DNA of 52,646 nucleotides from Paracoccaceae bacterium (GTDB lineage Bacteria > Pseudomonadota > Alphaproteobacteria > Rhodobacterales > Rhodobacteraceae), in contig JASJDQ010000003.1 of NCBI GenBank assembly GCA_030065075.1, positions 1-52,646 on the forward strand, given 5' to 3'. How positions within the stretch are numbered: position 1 is the first letter of the stretch; every line of letters begins with the position of its first letter. The notes beneath the pieces were generated by a model. The model had not been told where the DNA came from. It saw only the letters and a list, made by a program, of their open reading frames with translations, and did not search any database. The position numbers and the translations under genes were made by a program. Positions 25,408 to 33,910 of the stretch are shown here, piece after piece.

Positions 25408-26276
25408 TGGCGGACACCGTGGCCCAATCGACAATGAACCAACGCGCGGGCATGTCGCTCAGAACCCGGCGCATACTTACCCATGCGGGCATTTTCGCAC
25501 TACTCCTGCTCGCGTGGGAGATCGGATCCCGAACCGGACTTTTGGACCCGCTCTTTTACCCCCGCCCCACAGACATCCTTGCTTCGTTCTGGCGGGTCTA
25601 TGTCACGCAGGGCAATATCTGGTTTCATCTTTACGCCAGCCTCGGCCTTGTCCTTGCGGGCTTTGTTGCGGGCTCGATCATGGGCATTGGTCTGGGTGCG
25701 CTGGTTGGCTTCAATCCGCTCGTGCGGCGCTTCATCAAACCTTACGTCATAGTCCTGGAAGCGACCCCGCGCATTGCGGTGGCTCCGCTTCTGATCGCCG
25801 CGCTCGGCTTTGGTGCGCAATCGAAAATCGCGATCATCATGCTTGTCTGTTTCTTCGCACCTTTCATCAACACCTTGTCCGGTGTCGTAAACGTCAACGA
25901 GGAAAAACTGGAGCTGTTCAAGTCGCTCGGCGCATCGAAAATGCAGACCTTGCGAAAACTGGTTCTGCCCGAAGCCGTCCCGGTCATCATGGCGGGCGAA
26001 CGGCTGGCACTGACGGCGGCGCTGTCTGGCGTTCTGGTTGCCGAGTTCATTCAGCGGGATCAGGGCATCGGGTCTTTGATCCTCACCTATACGCGCAATC
26101 TGAACATGGCCTCGGCCTTCGCTTGTATCTTCACGCTGACGATAATCGGCTTCCTGATCTTCCGGTTCATGGAGTGGCTCGATCACCGGATCGCCTTCTG
26201 GAACCACGAGGACGGGCTGAACCGAAACGCCCAAAAGCGGCAGGCGCGGTGGTCGAAAAAGTTGGCGACGGCATGA
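25407..26276 (+). CDS. ABC transporter permease 1 (SsuC/TauC type)
   Basis: 289 residues, six spans and the EAA loop EKLELFKSLGASKMQTLRKL (about 168-187) that docks with the ATPase. It overlaps the ATPase by 1 base and permease 2 by 4 bases (ATGA). Confidence 0.9.
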   Translation: MADTVAQSTMNQRAGMSLRTRRILTHAGIFALLLLAWEIGSRTGLLDPLFYPRPTDILASFWRVYVTQGNIWFHLYASLGLVLAGFVAGSIMGIGLGALVGFNPLVRRFIKPYVIVLEATPRIAVAPLLIAALGFGAQSKIAIIMLVCFFAPFINTLSGVVNVNEEKLELFKSLGASKMQTLRKLVLPEAVPVIMAGERLALTAALSGVLVAEFIQRDQGIGSLILTYTRNLNMASAFACIFTLTIIGFLIFRFMEWLDHRIAFWNHEDGLNRNAQKRQARWSKKLATA

Positions 26277-27142
26277 TGGATCCACCGAAGTCAAATCGAC
26301 CGAATGCACTTTGGCTGATGTCGCGATTCGCGCCGCATTTGGCTCTTTTCGGCGTCCTGATCATCATTTGGGAGCTGTTGGTGCGCACCGGAGTGATCAC
26401 CACGATCATGATTCCCAAGCCCTCGTCCATCGGTGCCTCGATCATCGATCTGTACTTCGTATCCGGCACCATCTGGCCACACTTCTTCATCACGCTGACA
26501 GAAGCGGTTCTGGGCTTCTGCATAGGTGCGGCGATCGCCATCGCGCTTGCGGTCGGGTCCTCTCTTTCCGATCCGTTCCGGCGCTACGTCATGCCCTATG
26601 CCATCGTGATGAACGTCACGCCGGGCATCGCCCTTACCCCCGTGATCATCGCCTGGTTCGGCTTCGGTATGGGGTCGAAAATCGCGCTTGCCGCCGTGAT
26701 CAGCTTCTTCCCGATTTTCGTGAACACGCTGACCGGTCTTATGCAGGTCGACAACGAACGCGAGGAGCTTTTTACCTCGCTCGGGGCCAACCGGTTTCAG
26801 ATCTTCACCCGCCTGCGCGTGCCCGCTGCCCTGCCCTTGCTGTTCGCGGGTCTCAAGATCGGGCTGACAACCGCCCTGATCGGCGCAGTTGTCGCCGAAT
26901 TCGCACAGGCAACGGCCGGTGTCGGTGTGCTGATGAACAGGTTTTCGTTTCAGCTCAATATGGGTGCCTCGCTGGCAACGCTGCTCAGCATGACGCTGAT
27001 CGGCCTGATCCTTTTCTATTCCATGGAATTCCTCGACGACCGGCTGGTGTTTTGGCGTCGGGAAGAGCGCAGAGAAGCTGTCTCGCGCAAACGTGCCCGC
27101 GCCTGGAAGCGGCGGGCGGAAACATCTGGGAGGACAAGATGA
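26273..27142 (+). CDS. ABC transporter permease 2 (SsuC/TauC type)
   Basis: 289 residues from the ATG at 26273, which overlaps permease 1 (ATGATGG). EAA loop EREELFTSLGANRFQIFTRL. It has the same length and topology as permease 1 but is clearly different in sequence, so the importer is probably a heterodimer. The longer open frame upstream lies inside permease 1 and is not used. The C-terminus has an arginine-rich tail. Confidence 0.9.
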   Translation: MMDPPKSNRPNALWLMSRFAPHLALFGVLIIIWELLVRTGVITTIMIPKPSSIGASIIDLYFVSGTIWPHFFITLTEAVLGFCIGAAIAIALAVGSSLSDPFRRYVMPYAIVMNVTPGIALTPVIIAWFGFGMGSKIALAAVISFFPIFVNTLTGLMQVDNEREELFTSLGANRFQIFTRLRVPAALPLLFAGLKIGLTTALIGAVVAEFAQATAGVGVLMNRFSFQLNMGASLATLLSMTLIGLILFYSMEFLDDRLVFWRREERREAVSRKRARAWKRRAETSGRTR

Positions 27143-28167
27143 AACTTTTGAGAACGATGACTTTGACCGCCGCAATGGTAGTAACCGCAGGCGCGGCGCT
27201 GGCGCAGATCACGGTCAACATGATCAACCCCGTGCCTCGGTCGGCCGTGTTCTATCCACTCGTAGTGGGCGAGGCGCTTGGGTACTTCGAAGAAGAAGGC
27301 GTGACTGTGAACCTTCTGCCATCGGATACCTCGATCCCTTACGTTGCCTTCGTCCAGAATGGCCAAGCCGATCTTGCCATGCTCGACCAGAACGAAACAC
27401 TGTCCGCTGTTCTGGCCGGCGCCAACATCAACACCGTCTACGAGGTGATGCAGAACGCACCCGAAGGCATCGCTGTTCTGGCCGATGGCGGGGCCGCCGA
27501 CATGGGTGCCTTGAAGGGCACGACCGTCGGTCTGGTCTCGGACCGCGACCGAGCTTTTCTGCAAGCGGCGATGGCCATCGAAGGGCATTCCATCGACGAC
27601 GTCGAAACGGTGATCCTCGGCGAAAGCGGACCGGTTCTGGCCCGCGCCATCACCAATGGTGACGTCTCGGCGATTGCCGGTTCGGTCTTTGACTGGGCGG
27701 GTTTGCAGGCTGCCGGGGTCAAGTTGAACCTGATCACGCCGGAAGGCCTTTTGGCAGCGCCGGCCAACACTTTCGCGATCGACACGGCGATGATCGACGA
27801 AAAGCGCGACGCAATGGAAGGCTTCCTGCGCGCCTGGTCGAAGGGCATCCATGTCTCGACACTGCGGCCCGACGTTGTGGAAAAGATGCTGCGCATGGCC
27901 GTGCCGGAAGAGTGGGAAGACGAAGCCGCAGGCAAGGCCCTTCTGGAAGGCGTCATGCCGATGAACATCTCGACGACCGAACGCTATGGCGATGTCCAGC
28001 GGGATGTCTGGACCAATATCCAACCGCGGATGATTGAGGCCGGTGCCATCACGGAACCGGTGGATGTCAGCACCTTCCTGAACGACACCTACATCGCCGC
28101 CGCGAATGACTTCGACCGCGACGAGGTCGCCGCCGAGGTGGAGGCCTGGGCCGCCGAGAATATGTGA
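27139..28167 (+). CDS. ABC transporter solute-binding protein (NMT1/SsuA-like)
   Basis: 342 residues from the ATG at 27139 with GGGAGGACAAG upstream, overlapping permease 2 by 4 bases. Sec signal peptide (MTLTAAMVVTAGAALAQ) of about 23 residues. Mature part has GEALGYFEEEGVTVNLLPSD, an NMT1/ThiY-like start, followed by QNGQADLAMLDQNE and KGTTVGLVSDRD. It binds the substrate for the two permeases. A GC-rich hairpin follows the stop. Confidence 0.9.
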   Translation: MKLLRTMTLTAAMVVTAGAALAQITVNMINPVPRSAVFYPLVVGEALGYFEEEGVTVNLLPSDTSIPYVAFVQNGQADLAMLDQNETLSAVLAGANINTVYEVMQNAPEGIAVLADGGAADMGALKGTTVGLVSDRDRAFLQAAMAIEGHSIDDVETVILGESGPVLARAITNGDVSAIAGSVFDWAGLQAAGVKLNLITPEGLLAAPANTFAIDTAMIDEKRDAMEGFLRAWSKGIHVSTLRPDVVEKMLRMAVPEEWEDEAAGKALLEGVMPMNISTTERYGDVQRDVWTNIQPRMIEAGAITEPVDVSTFLNDTYIAAANDFDRDEVAAEVEAWAAENM

Positions 28168-28173
28168 GCTAGC

Positions 28174-28201
28174 GCGCGGCGAGCCCACTGGCTCGCTGCG
28201 C
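28174..28201 (+). ncRNA. RNA hairpin after the ABC binding-protein gene
   Basis: A 12-bp stem with a CACT loop: arms GCGCGGCGAGCC and GGCTCGCTGCGC, one G-U pair, 6 bases after the stop codon. No U-run follows. It would allow the mRNA end to be stabilised, or some read-through into the amidohydrolase gene to be limited. Confidence 0.7.
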
Positions 28202-28271
28202 AATACCTGAACTCCGAAAAACTGGCAGGACATGCGACCTGCCCCACCCGAACGACAAGACGAGGTTGGAC

Positions 28272-29363
28272 ATGAGCCATTCGACGATCGATACTGGACA
28301 ACTTGGCGACGCACTCAATCGGTACGGCCCGACAGCCGCAAGGTCACACCCGGAGACGCCCGCGCGCCTCGAAAGCACCACCGTCGACATCCATGCCCAT
28401 GTTCATATACCTGCAGCGACCGAATACATGACACCGCATGTGGACCCGATGCGGATCGCCATGGTCAAACACGCCAATGACGAAACGCGCGCGGTGAACA
28501 AGAAACAGGACGATGACCGGATGCCCGTCGCGATGGCCGACGTGGCGGATCGTGTTGCAGTGCTCGAAACGCAGGGCATTGATTGGCAAGTCGTCGCCCC
28601 ACCTCCTCCGCAATGCTATTACCAGTCCCCGATCGAACACGCGATCAAAGGCAGCCAGCTGGTCAATGATGGTATGGCCGAATGGGTCGGACAGCGGCCC
28701 GACAAGTTCGCCGGCCTTGGCACCGTTCCCCTTCAATCGCCTGACGACGCGGTTGCCGAACTGGACCGTTGCGTCAACCAGCTTGGCCTGAAGGGCGTGA
28801 TGATCCTGACCAATGTCGACGGCGAGGAGGTAGGAGACGCCCGGTTCGAGCCGTTCTGGCGCAAGGCCGAGGAATTGGGCGCATTGGTGATGATCCACCC
28901 CAACGGCTTTACCGAGGGTGCTCGGTTCCACGAGTATTACTTCTCCAATGTGATTGGAAACCCGCTCGAGACGGCGACGGCTCTGCACTATCTTATCTTC
29001 AACGGCGTGTTGGAACGGATGCCCGACCTGCGCATTTTGGGCGTCCACGGCGGCGGCTTTCTGCCCGCCTATTCCGGGCGCATCGATCACGCATGGGGCG
29101 CCCGCAAGGACTGCCACGCCGGGCTACCGAAACCGCCTACCGAGTACCTCCGGAAAATCTTTTTTGACAACGTCGTCTTCACCCATCACCAGCTTGAATA
29201 CCTAGTGCAGGTCTTTGGCGCGGACCAGATCGTCATGGGCTCGGATTATCCTTTCGACATGGCGGACTACGACCCTGTCGGCCATATCGCCACCTCCAAC
29301 CTTTCGGACGCCGACAAGGCAAAGGTGGGTGGCGAAAACGCCGTCCGACTATTGGGACTTTAG
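28272..29363 (+). CDS. ACMSD-like amidohydrolase (amidohydrolase 2 family)
   Basis: 363 residues from the ATG at 28272. Metal and active-site features of the family are present in order: VDIHAHVHI (HxH), LVMIHPNG, GVHGGGFLPAYSGRIDHAW and MGSDYPFDMADY (catalytic aspartate). Members are non-oxidative decarboxylases (ACMSD, gamma-resorcylate and isophthalate decarboxylases) or hydrolases. It follows the ABC importer by 104 bases and precedes a beta-hydroxyacid dehydrogenase by 3 bases. The first 36 residues are polar and not conserved-looking. Confidence 0.87.
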   Translation: MSHSTIDTGQLGDALNRYGPTAARSHPETPARLESTTVDIHAHVHIPAATEYMTPHVDPMRIAMVKHANDETRAVNKKQDDDRMPVAMADVADRVAVLETQGIDWQVVAPPPPQCYYQSPIEHAIKGSQLVNDGMAEWVGQRPDKFAGLGTVPLQSPDDAVAELDRCVNQLGLKGVMILTNVDGEEVGDARFEPFWRKAEELGALVMIHPNGFTEGARFHEYYFSNVIGNPLETATALHYLIFNGVLERMPDLRILGVHGGGFLPAYSGRIDHAWGARKDCHAGLPKPPTEYLRKIFFDNVVFTHHQLEYLVQVFGADQIVMGSDYPFDMADYDPVGHIATSNLSDADKAKVGGENAVRLLGL

Positions 29364-29366
29364 GTC

Positions 29367-30233
29367 ATGGAGACCGTTGGAATTGTCGGGCTCGGCATCA
29401 TGGGCTCAGCTTATGCCAAGAACCTGATTGCCGGTGGCATCCATGTTGAAGGTGTCGACCCATCGGCAGAAGCCCGACAAAGGCTGTCAGACCTTGGCGG
29501 CAAGCCGCACGAAAACTCGGGCCCATGGCTGGCCGAGTGCGACCTGGTCATCCTGGCCCTGATCTCTCCCGTTGTTCTTCGAGAGGTGTGCGGCCAGTTG
29601 AAGGACCTGCTGCGCGCCGGACAGGTCGTAATGGAAACCGGCACTTTCGCCCTGGCCGACAAGGAAGCGGCACGCGACACGTTGGCCGCCAGCGGCATTC
29701 ACCTCCTCGATTGTCCCGTCAGCGGCACTGGCGCTCAAGCGCGCGAGGCAGATATCGTCATGATGGCGTCAGGCGAAGCCGAGGCGATCTCGCACGCCAA
29801 ACCATTCATGGGACATTTCACCAAAAAGGTGATCGAGGCCGGAGAGTTCGGCATGGGCAGCCGACTGAAATACGTCGCCAATCACGCCGTCGCGCTGCAC
29901 AATGCCGCTGCCGCCGAGACACTGGCCTATGCGGATGCGCTCGGGCTGGACCGGCAGACAACCTATGACATGCTCACATCGGGCGCAGGTCAATCCAAGA
30001 TGTCCGACCTCAGAATGCCGCTAATGATATCGGGCGAATACGATCCTCCTACAGCAAGTCTGAAGATGTTCGAAAAAGACCTTTCAGTTATCGGCGACGA
30101 TCTCCGTCGCCTCGGGTTGAAAGTGCCGCTCTTCAACGCCGTCGATGCCCTTTACAGGACGGCTTCGGCAAGCCTACCGGAAACCCACGACACGGCGTCG
30201 GTCTTCGAAGTATACCGGAACGACAAACAGTGA
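29367..30233 (+). CDS. NAD(P)-dependent beta-hydroxyacid dehydrogenase (3-hydroxyisobutyrate dehydrogenase family)
   Basis: 288 residues. GLGIMG (about 8-13), DCPVSGTGAQAREADIVM (about 115-132; the classic PVSG block) and SRLKYVANHAVAL (catalytic lysine, about 168) are clear. The start follows the amidohydrolase stop by three bases, and the stop overlaps the next start (GTGA), so three genes are coupled. It probably acts on the same compound as the amidohydrolase. Confidence 0.88.
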   Translation: METVGIVGLGIMGSAYAKNLIAGGIHVEGVDPSAEARQRLSDLGGKPHENSGPWLAECDLVILALISPVVLREVCGQLKDLLRAGQVVMETGTFALADKEAARDTLAASGIHLLDCPVSGTGAQAREADIVMMASGEAEAISHAKPFMGHFTKKVIEAGEFGMGSRLKYVANHAVALHNAAAAETLAYADALGLDRQTTYDMLTSGAGQSKMSDLRMPLMISGEYDPPTASLKMFEKDLSVIGDDLRRLGLKVPLFNAVDALYRTASASLPETHDTASVFEVYRNDKQ

Positions 30234-30976
30234 TCTCGGCGTTCCCCGAGACCACGACCTTTCTGACCATACTCGCGATCTTTTTGCTGGCGGGAACCGT
30301 GAAGGGTTCGCTTGGGATCGGGTTTCCAGCCATCGTGATGTCGATCCTGCCGATCATCGTCGAGCCTGCCCTTGGGGTGGCGCTGCTCGCGATCCCGATC
30401 TTTGTGACAAATGGTGCGCAATTCCTGACGGTGACCGGGTGGCCCGCCATCACGCGTCGGTTTTTGATCGCCGGTATCAGCGTGGCGGTCACCATATTTG
30501 TTGTCGTGCAATTCGTGGATGACGTGCCCTCGCGCTGGATCAATATCGCCGTCGGCGTGTCCCTTGTATTGTTCGCCCTCACCTCGCTTCTCAAACTCGA
30601 GCTTCGGATGACCGAGCATCCGGCATGGCAATTCGTGGCCGGGATCACGTCCGGTTTGATCGGTGGTCTTTCCGCAGTGAAGGCCCCGATCATGATCTAC
30701 ACGGTCGGCTTGAAGCTCCCGCGCGAGGAATTCATCTGCGCCGCCGGGTTCCTGTTTTTCATGGGCGGGATCGGTTTGACTTTGGGCACGCTGAGCGCGT
30801 CGCTGCTGAACGGGGTTACGACGCTTTTTTCACTGATCTGCTGCGCCGTCGCGCTTGTCGGCTTTCGGATCGGCGCGATGATCCGAAAACGTCTATCGGA
30901 CAAGGTCTTCCGAACGACGATCTTGTGGGTGATCCTCGCTCTTGGCCTTCGATTGATTTTTACGAACGTCCTTTAA
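30230..30976 (+). CDS. TSUP-family (TauE/SafE) membrane transporter
   Basis: 248 residues with about 7-8 spans and a GTG start overlapping the upstream stop by four bases. Two TSUP half-repeats are visible: LLAGTVKGSLGIGFPAIVMS (about 18-37) and ITSGLIGGLSAVKAPIMI. The family moves sulfite, sulfoacetate, taurine-derived or related anions, usually outward. Together with the SsuABC-like importer it gives a faint hint of organosulfur metabolism, but no desulfonating enzyme is present. It overlaps the convergent gene by 17 bases. Confidence 0.85.
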   Translation: MISAFPETTTFLTILAIFLLAGTVKGSLGIGFPAIVMSILPIIVEPALGVALLAIPIFVTNGAQFLTVTGWPAITRRFLIAGISVAVTIFVVVQFVDDVPSRWINIAVGVSLVLFALTSLLKLELRMTEHPAWQFVAGITSGLIGGLSAVKAPIMIYTVGLKLPREEFICAAGFLFFMGGIGLTLGTLSASLLNGVTTLFSLICCAVALVGFRIGAMIRKRLSDKVFRTTILWVILALGLRLIFTNVL

Positions 30977-31838
30977 CCGTGTTCTCGTAGGCAGCTGTCA
31001 GCGAGGCATCGCGATCGCTCCAGCCATCCACTGAAGCCCGTGCTGCGCGCGCCATGGCGGCCGAGATGACTTCCGAATGAACCCCATGCGCCTTCGCCAG
31101 CGCGATCATCTCTCCCATATCCTTCAACGCGGTTTGCAGTGCGAAATTCACGCCGCCCGGATCGCCATTGACGACCATCTCGCGAATGGGCGGCACACGC
31201 GCCTTAGCCGCACCGATCGCGCCGGAGCTGTCGGCCAGAATATCGAGCGCAAGCGTCGGATCAACATTTTCTGCCATGGCAAGACCCAAAGCCTCGCCCA
31301 ATGCGCTCCAATACACCATGAGCGGCAGGTTGATGGCGAGCTTCATCGCCGATCCACTGCCCACCGGCCCCACATGTTCCAGTCGCCGGGTCAGTTTCTC
31401 CAACGTCGGGCGAGCGGCCTCGAACGCAGTGGTTTGCCCCCCTGCCAATCCCAGCAGCGCACCCTTCTCCGCAGGACCGATCGTGCCGCCAACGGGGCAC
31501 TCAAGGAACGCACCGCCCGCGTCTGTCACACGCTTTTCCAGTTCGCGTGCCTTGTTTGGCGACATGGTACAGAAGTCCACCACCGTCCTACCGGTAAGGT
31601 CTGCCGACAGTATCCCACGCTCGCCACCGTAGACGGCATCGATAGCCGCGTCGTCGGAAAGAACGGACAGGATCAGTTCGGCACGCTCACAAAGTACGCC
31701 TGGCGTCGGCAAGACCTCCGCGGTCAGCCCATCTGCACGACCTGCCGTGCGGTTCCAGACAACAATCGTCTCGCCAATCGCTTCAAGCCGCCCAGCAATT
31801 GCGCGGCCCATTTTGCCCAGTCCGATGACGCCGATCAT
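30960..31838 (-). CDS. NAD(P)-dependent beta-hydroxyacid dehydrogenase (3-hydroxyisobutyrate dehydrogenase family)
   Basis: 292 residues from the ATG at 31838, chosen because GGAGGG is 7 bases upstream; the TTG at 31844 would touch that sequence. GLGKMG, ECPVGGTIGPAEKGALLGLAGG and the lysine in SAMKLAINL define the family. The PVGG block deviates slightly from PVSGG. It converges with the TSUP gene and is the last gene of the minus-strand alpha/beta hydrolase-LLM set. Confidence 0.88.
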   Translation of the reverse strand: MIGVIGLGKMGRAIAGRLEAIGETIVVWNRTAGRADGLTAEVLPTPGVLCERAELILSVLSDDAAIDAVYGGERGILSADLTGRTVVDFCTMSPNKARELEKRVTDAGGAFLECPVGGTIGPAEKGALLGLAGGQTTAFEAARPTLEKLTRRLEHVGPVGSGSAMKLAINLPLMVYWSALGEALGLAMAENVDPTLALDILADSSGAIGAAKARVPPIREMVVNGDPGGVNFALQTALKDMGEMIALAKAHGVHSEVISAAMARAARASVDGWSDRDASLTAAYENTVKGRS

Positions 31839-31871
31839 GGTCAACCCTCCGAATGTGCCCCGCGCCAGAGG

Positions 31872-32666
31872 TTACAAGTCCAGGAACCCCGCCACGGCGT
31901 CATTGAACGCCTTGGGCTGATTGATGTTCGCGACATGCGCCGCATCCGGCACCTCGTGAAACTTTCCGCCGGGCGTCGCCGCGGCCATGGCGCGCATCAC
32001 CTCGGGTGCCGCACCCTTGTCCTCGCTTCCGCCCACGTACAGGACCGGGATCGTAACGTCGCCTAGGCGCCGCAGATAATCCAGCCGCTTTAGAGCCTGA
32101 CAGCAAGCGGTATAGCCCGCCGGATCATTTCCCAGCACCATGGACCGAACCTCGGCAAGTTTGTCCGGGTTGGCCTCGCGCCAAGCCTCGGTGAACCAGG
32201 TCGCAAGGGTGCCGTCGACGATCCCGGCCAAGCCGTGCTCTCCCACAGCCGCCATACGTTGATCCCACATGGCGCGAAACGGCTCCGGCGCATCGGCACG
32301 TCCATCGGCACACACAACGCGTGACACTCGGTCGGGATGATCCAGTGCCAGACCAAGGCCGGTCATACCGCCCATCGACAACCCCATGAAGGCGGCGCTT
32401 TCGATGTCATGCGCATCCATAAGCGCGATGACATCCGCAACCAATCCGGCAAAATCATAAGGACCCTCCGGCACATCGCTGCCACCATGACCGCGTGTGT
32501 CATACCGAAGCACTCGGTACTTCGTCGTCAGCACATCGATCTGCGGGTCCCACATCGACAGGTTCGCGCCAAGCGAGTTCGACAGAACAATCCAGGGATT
32601 GCCCTTATCTCCATCAATGGCCGTATTCAGCGTCAAGCCGGGCGAAAGCGCGACCTTGTCGCTCAT
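31872..32666 (-). CDS. Alpha/beta hydrolase (3-oxoadipate enol-lactonase/RutD-like)
   Basis: 264 residues with nucleophile elbow GLSMGG (about 95-100), the oxyanion segment LSNSLGAN and RYDTRGHGGSD, an aspartate in VGGSEDKGAAP and a late histidine in PDAAHVANI, giving a complete catalytic triad. It most resembles PcaD-type lactonases and the RutD aminoacrylate hydrolase. The ATG overlaps the stop of the LLM monooxygenase (ATGA), so the two work together. Confidence 0.85.
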   Translation of the reverse strand: MSDKVALSPGLTLNTAIDGDKGNPWIVLSNSLGANLSMWDPQIDVLTTKYRVLRYDTRGHGGSDVPEGPYDFAGLVADVIALMDAHDIESAAFMGLSMGGMTGLGLALDHPDRVSRVVCADGRADAPEPFRAMWDQRMAAVGEHGLAGIVDGTLATWFTEAWREANPDKLAEVRSMVLGNDPAGYTACCQALKRLDYLRRLGDVTIPVLYVGGSEDKGAAPEVMRAMAAATPGGKFHEVPDAAHVANINQPKAFNDAVAGFLDL

Positions 32667-33772
32667 TCCGCCGCCTGTGGCTTGGCCGCTTCCGCGCTAT
32701 TGACAGCAGGCTTCACTTTTTCGGCCAGCAAGACCATCGAACGCCGGGCCAATTCCGGATCCGCCCAGTCCTTGCCCGCATAAAGCAGCGTGCCGAATTC
32801 GCCGGTTTCTTCACGAAGGGCCAACAGTTCATCGGTTACCTTGTCCGGCGTTCCCCAGATGATCAGGCGATCGCAGACGTGTTCCAGCGTGACTTCATCG
32901 TCCGGCTGATCCTTGTATTCCTTGAACAGGTTGGCTCGACCATGTTTCACCAGTTTGGTGAACAGCTGTTTGTAATAGAACACGTAAGGGCTGTCGGGAT
33001 TGGTCGCATAAGCCCGAGCCGTGTCCAAATCATCCGCCACGAAAACGGACTTTGCGACGCGCCAATTCGCCAGGTCAGCGGGCCGTCCAGCCCGTTCGCA
33101 ACCCTCGACGTACTTCGGCCAGTGCGATGCGACCCATTGTGGCATCAGGAAGTTGGCACTGATCGGCTCCCACCCCCGAGCGGCGGCTTCGGTCACACCC
33201 TTGGAAAACGGAGCCACTGCGGTGACGACAATCGGCGGATGCGGTTGTTGCAGGGGTTTGGGCATGATCCCCTGCCCGATCTCGGGCATCTGCGCCTTCT
33301 CGGTGGTTATGCGCCCGAAATACTCGGTGTCAATGGAATAGGGAACCTCGCTTTCCCAGATTTTCAGCACCGTGTTGATGCATTCCAAAAACATCGCATT
33401 GCGATCTTTTTCGAGGTTACCGAACACCTCGGCATCCGTGGCCAGACCCCCCGGTGATATTCCGAAATTGAACTTCCCATCCAGCATATGGTCCAGCATC
33501 GCGATATCCGCCGCGATCTTGGCGGGATGCAGGTTCGGCATATTCACCGTACCTGTGCCAAGGCGGATGTTTTTGACGGCGGACGCAAGTGAGGCGATGA
33601 ACATCATGCAGTTCGTGATATTCTCGGCCTTGTCGGTCACATGCTCGCCCACATACGCTTCCACGAAGCCCAGTTCGTCGGCTAGCAGGAACGCTTCCCG
33701 ATCCTCTGCTAGACACTTCCGCCAATCCTTGTCCAGCGGGTGAATGGGCATCGTAAAGAAGCCAAGTTCCAT
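32663..33772 (-). CDS. LLM-class flavin-dependent monooxygenase (bacterial luciferase-like)
   Basis: 369 residues from the ATG at 33772, with GAGGAG eight bases upstream; an alternative ATG at 33778 is too close to that site and the much longer frame is not coding. TIM-barrel features: ELGFFTMPIHP, YVGEHVTDKAENITN, RLGTGTVNMPNLHP, GKFNFGISPGG and a later PPIVVTAVAPFSKG. The family uses FMNH2 supplied by a separate reductase to hydroxylate or cleave its substrate. A reductase is at 47842. The operator-like site at 33784 lies just upstream. Confidence 0.87.
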   Translation of the reverse strand: MELGFFTMPIHPLDKDWRKCLAEDREAFLLADELGFVEAYVGEHVTDKAENITNCMMFIASLASAVKNIRLGTGTVNMPNLHPAKIAADIAMLDHMLDGKFNFGISPGGLATDAEVFGNLEKDRNAMFLECINTVLKIWESEVPYSIDTEYFGRITTEKAQMPEIGQGIMPKPLQQPHPPIVVTAVAPFSKGVTEAAARGWEPISANFLMPQWVASHWPKYVEGCERAGRPADLANWRVAKSVFVADDLDTARAYATNPDSPYVFYYKQLFTKLVKHGRANLFKEYKDQPDDEVTLEHVCDRLIIWGTPDKVTDELLALREETGEFGTLLYAGKDWADPELARRSMVLLAEKVKPAVNSAEAAKPQAAE

Positions 33773-33783
33773 GTGCATCACTC

Positions 33784-33801
33784 CTCGTTTGAACGATAAA
33801 T
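33784..33801. promoter_or_regulatory. Putative TetR-regulon site, weak (reverse: ATTTATCGTTCAAACGAG)
   Basis: Read on the minus strand the left half ATTTATCG is complete and identical to that at 42730 and 47385; the right half is degraded. It lies 12 bases before the LLM monooxygenase start. Confidence 0.4.
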
Positions 33802-33910
33802 AGCGCGGTCGATGCTGTTCCCAACATAATAAATTACGACGGTTTCCATTAATAATTTTGATGGCGAGCGAGGCATCTGCCGCACCGCCAACACCTGCGC
33901 CCACCGCGGC

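Noticed and set aside
25295-27142. Single 615-residue protein reading through from the ABC ATPase to permease 2
   Set aside because: The first 326 codons are out of frame with the ATPase and permease 1. Translation starts at 26273.
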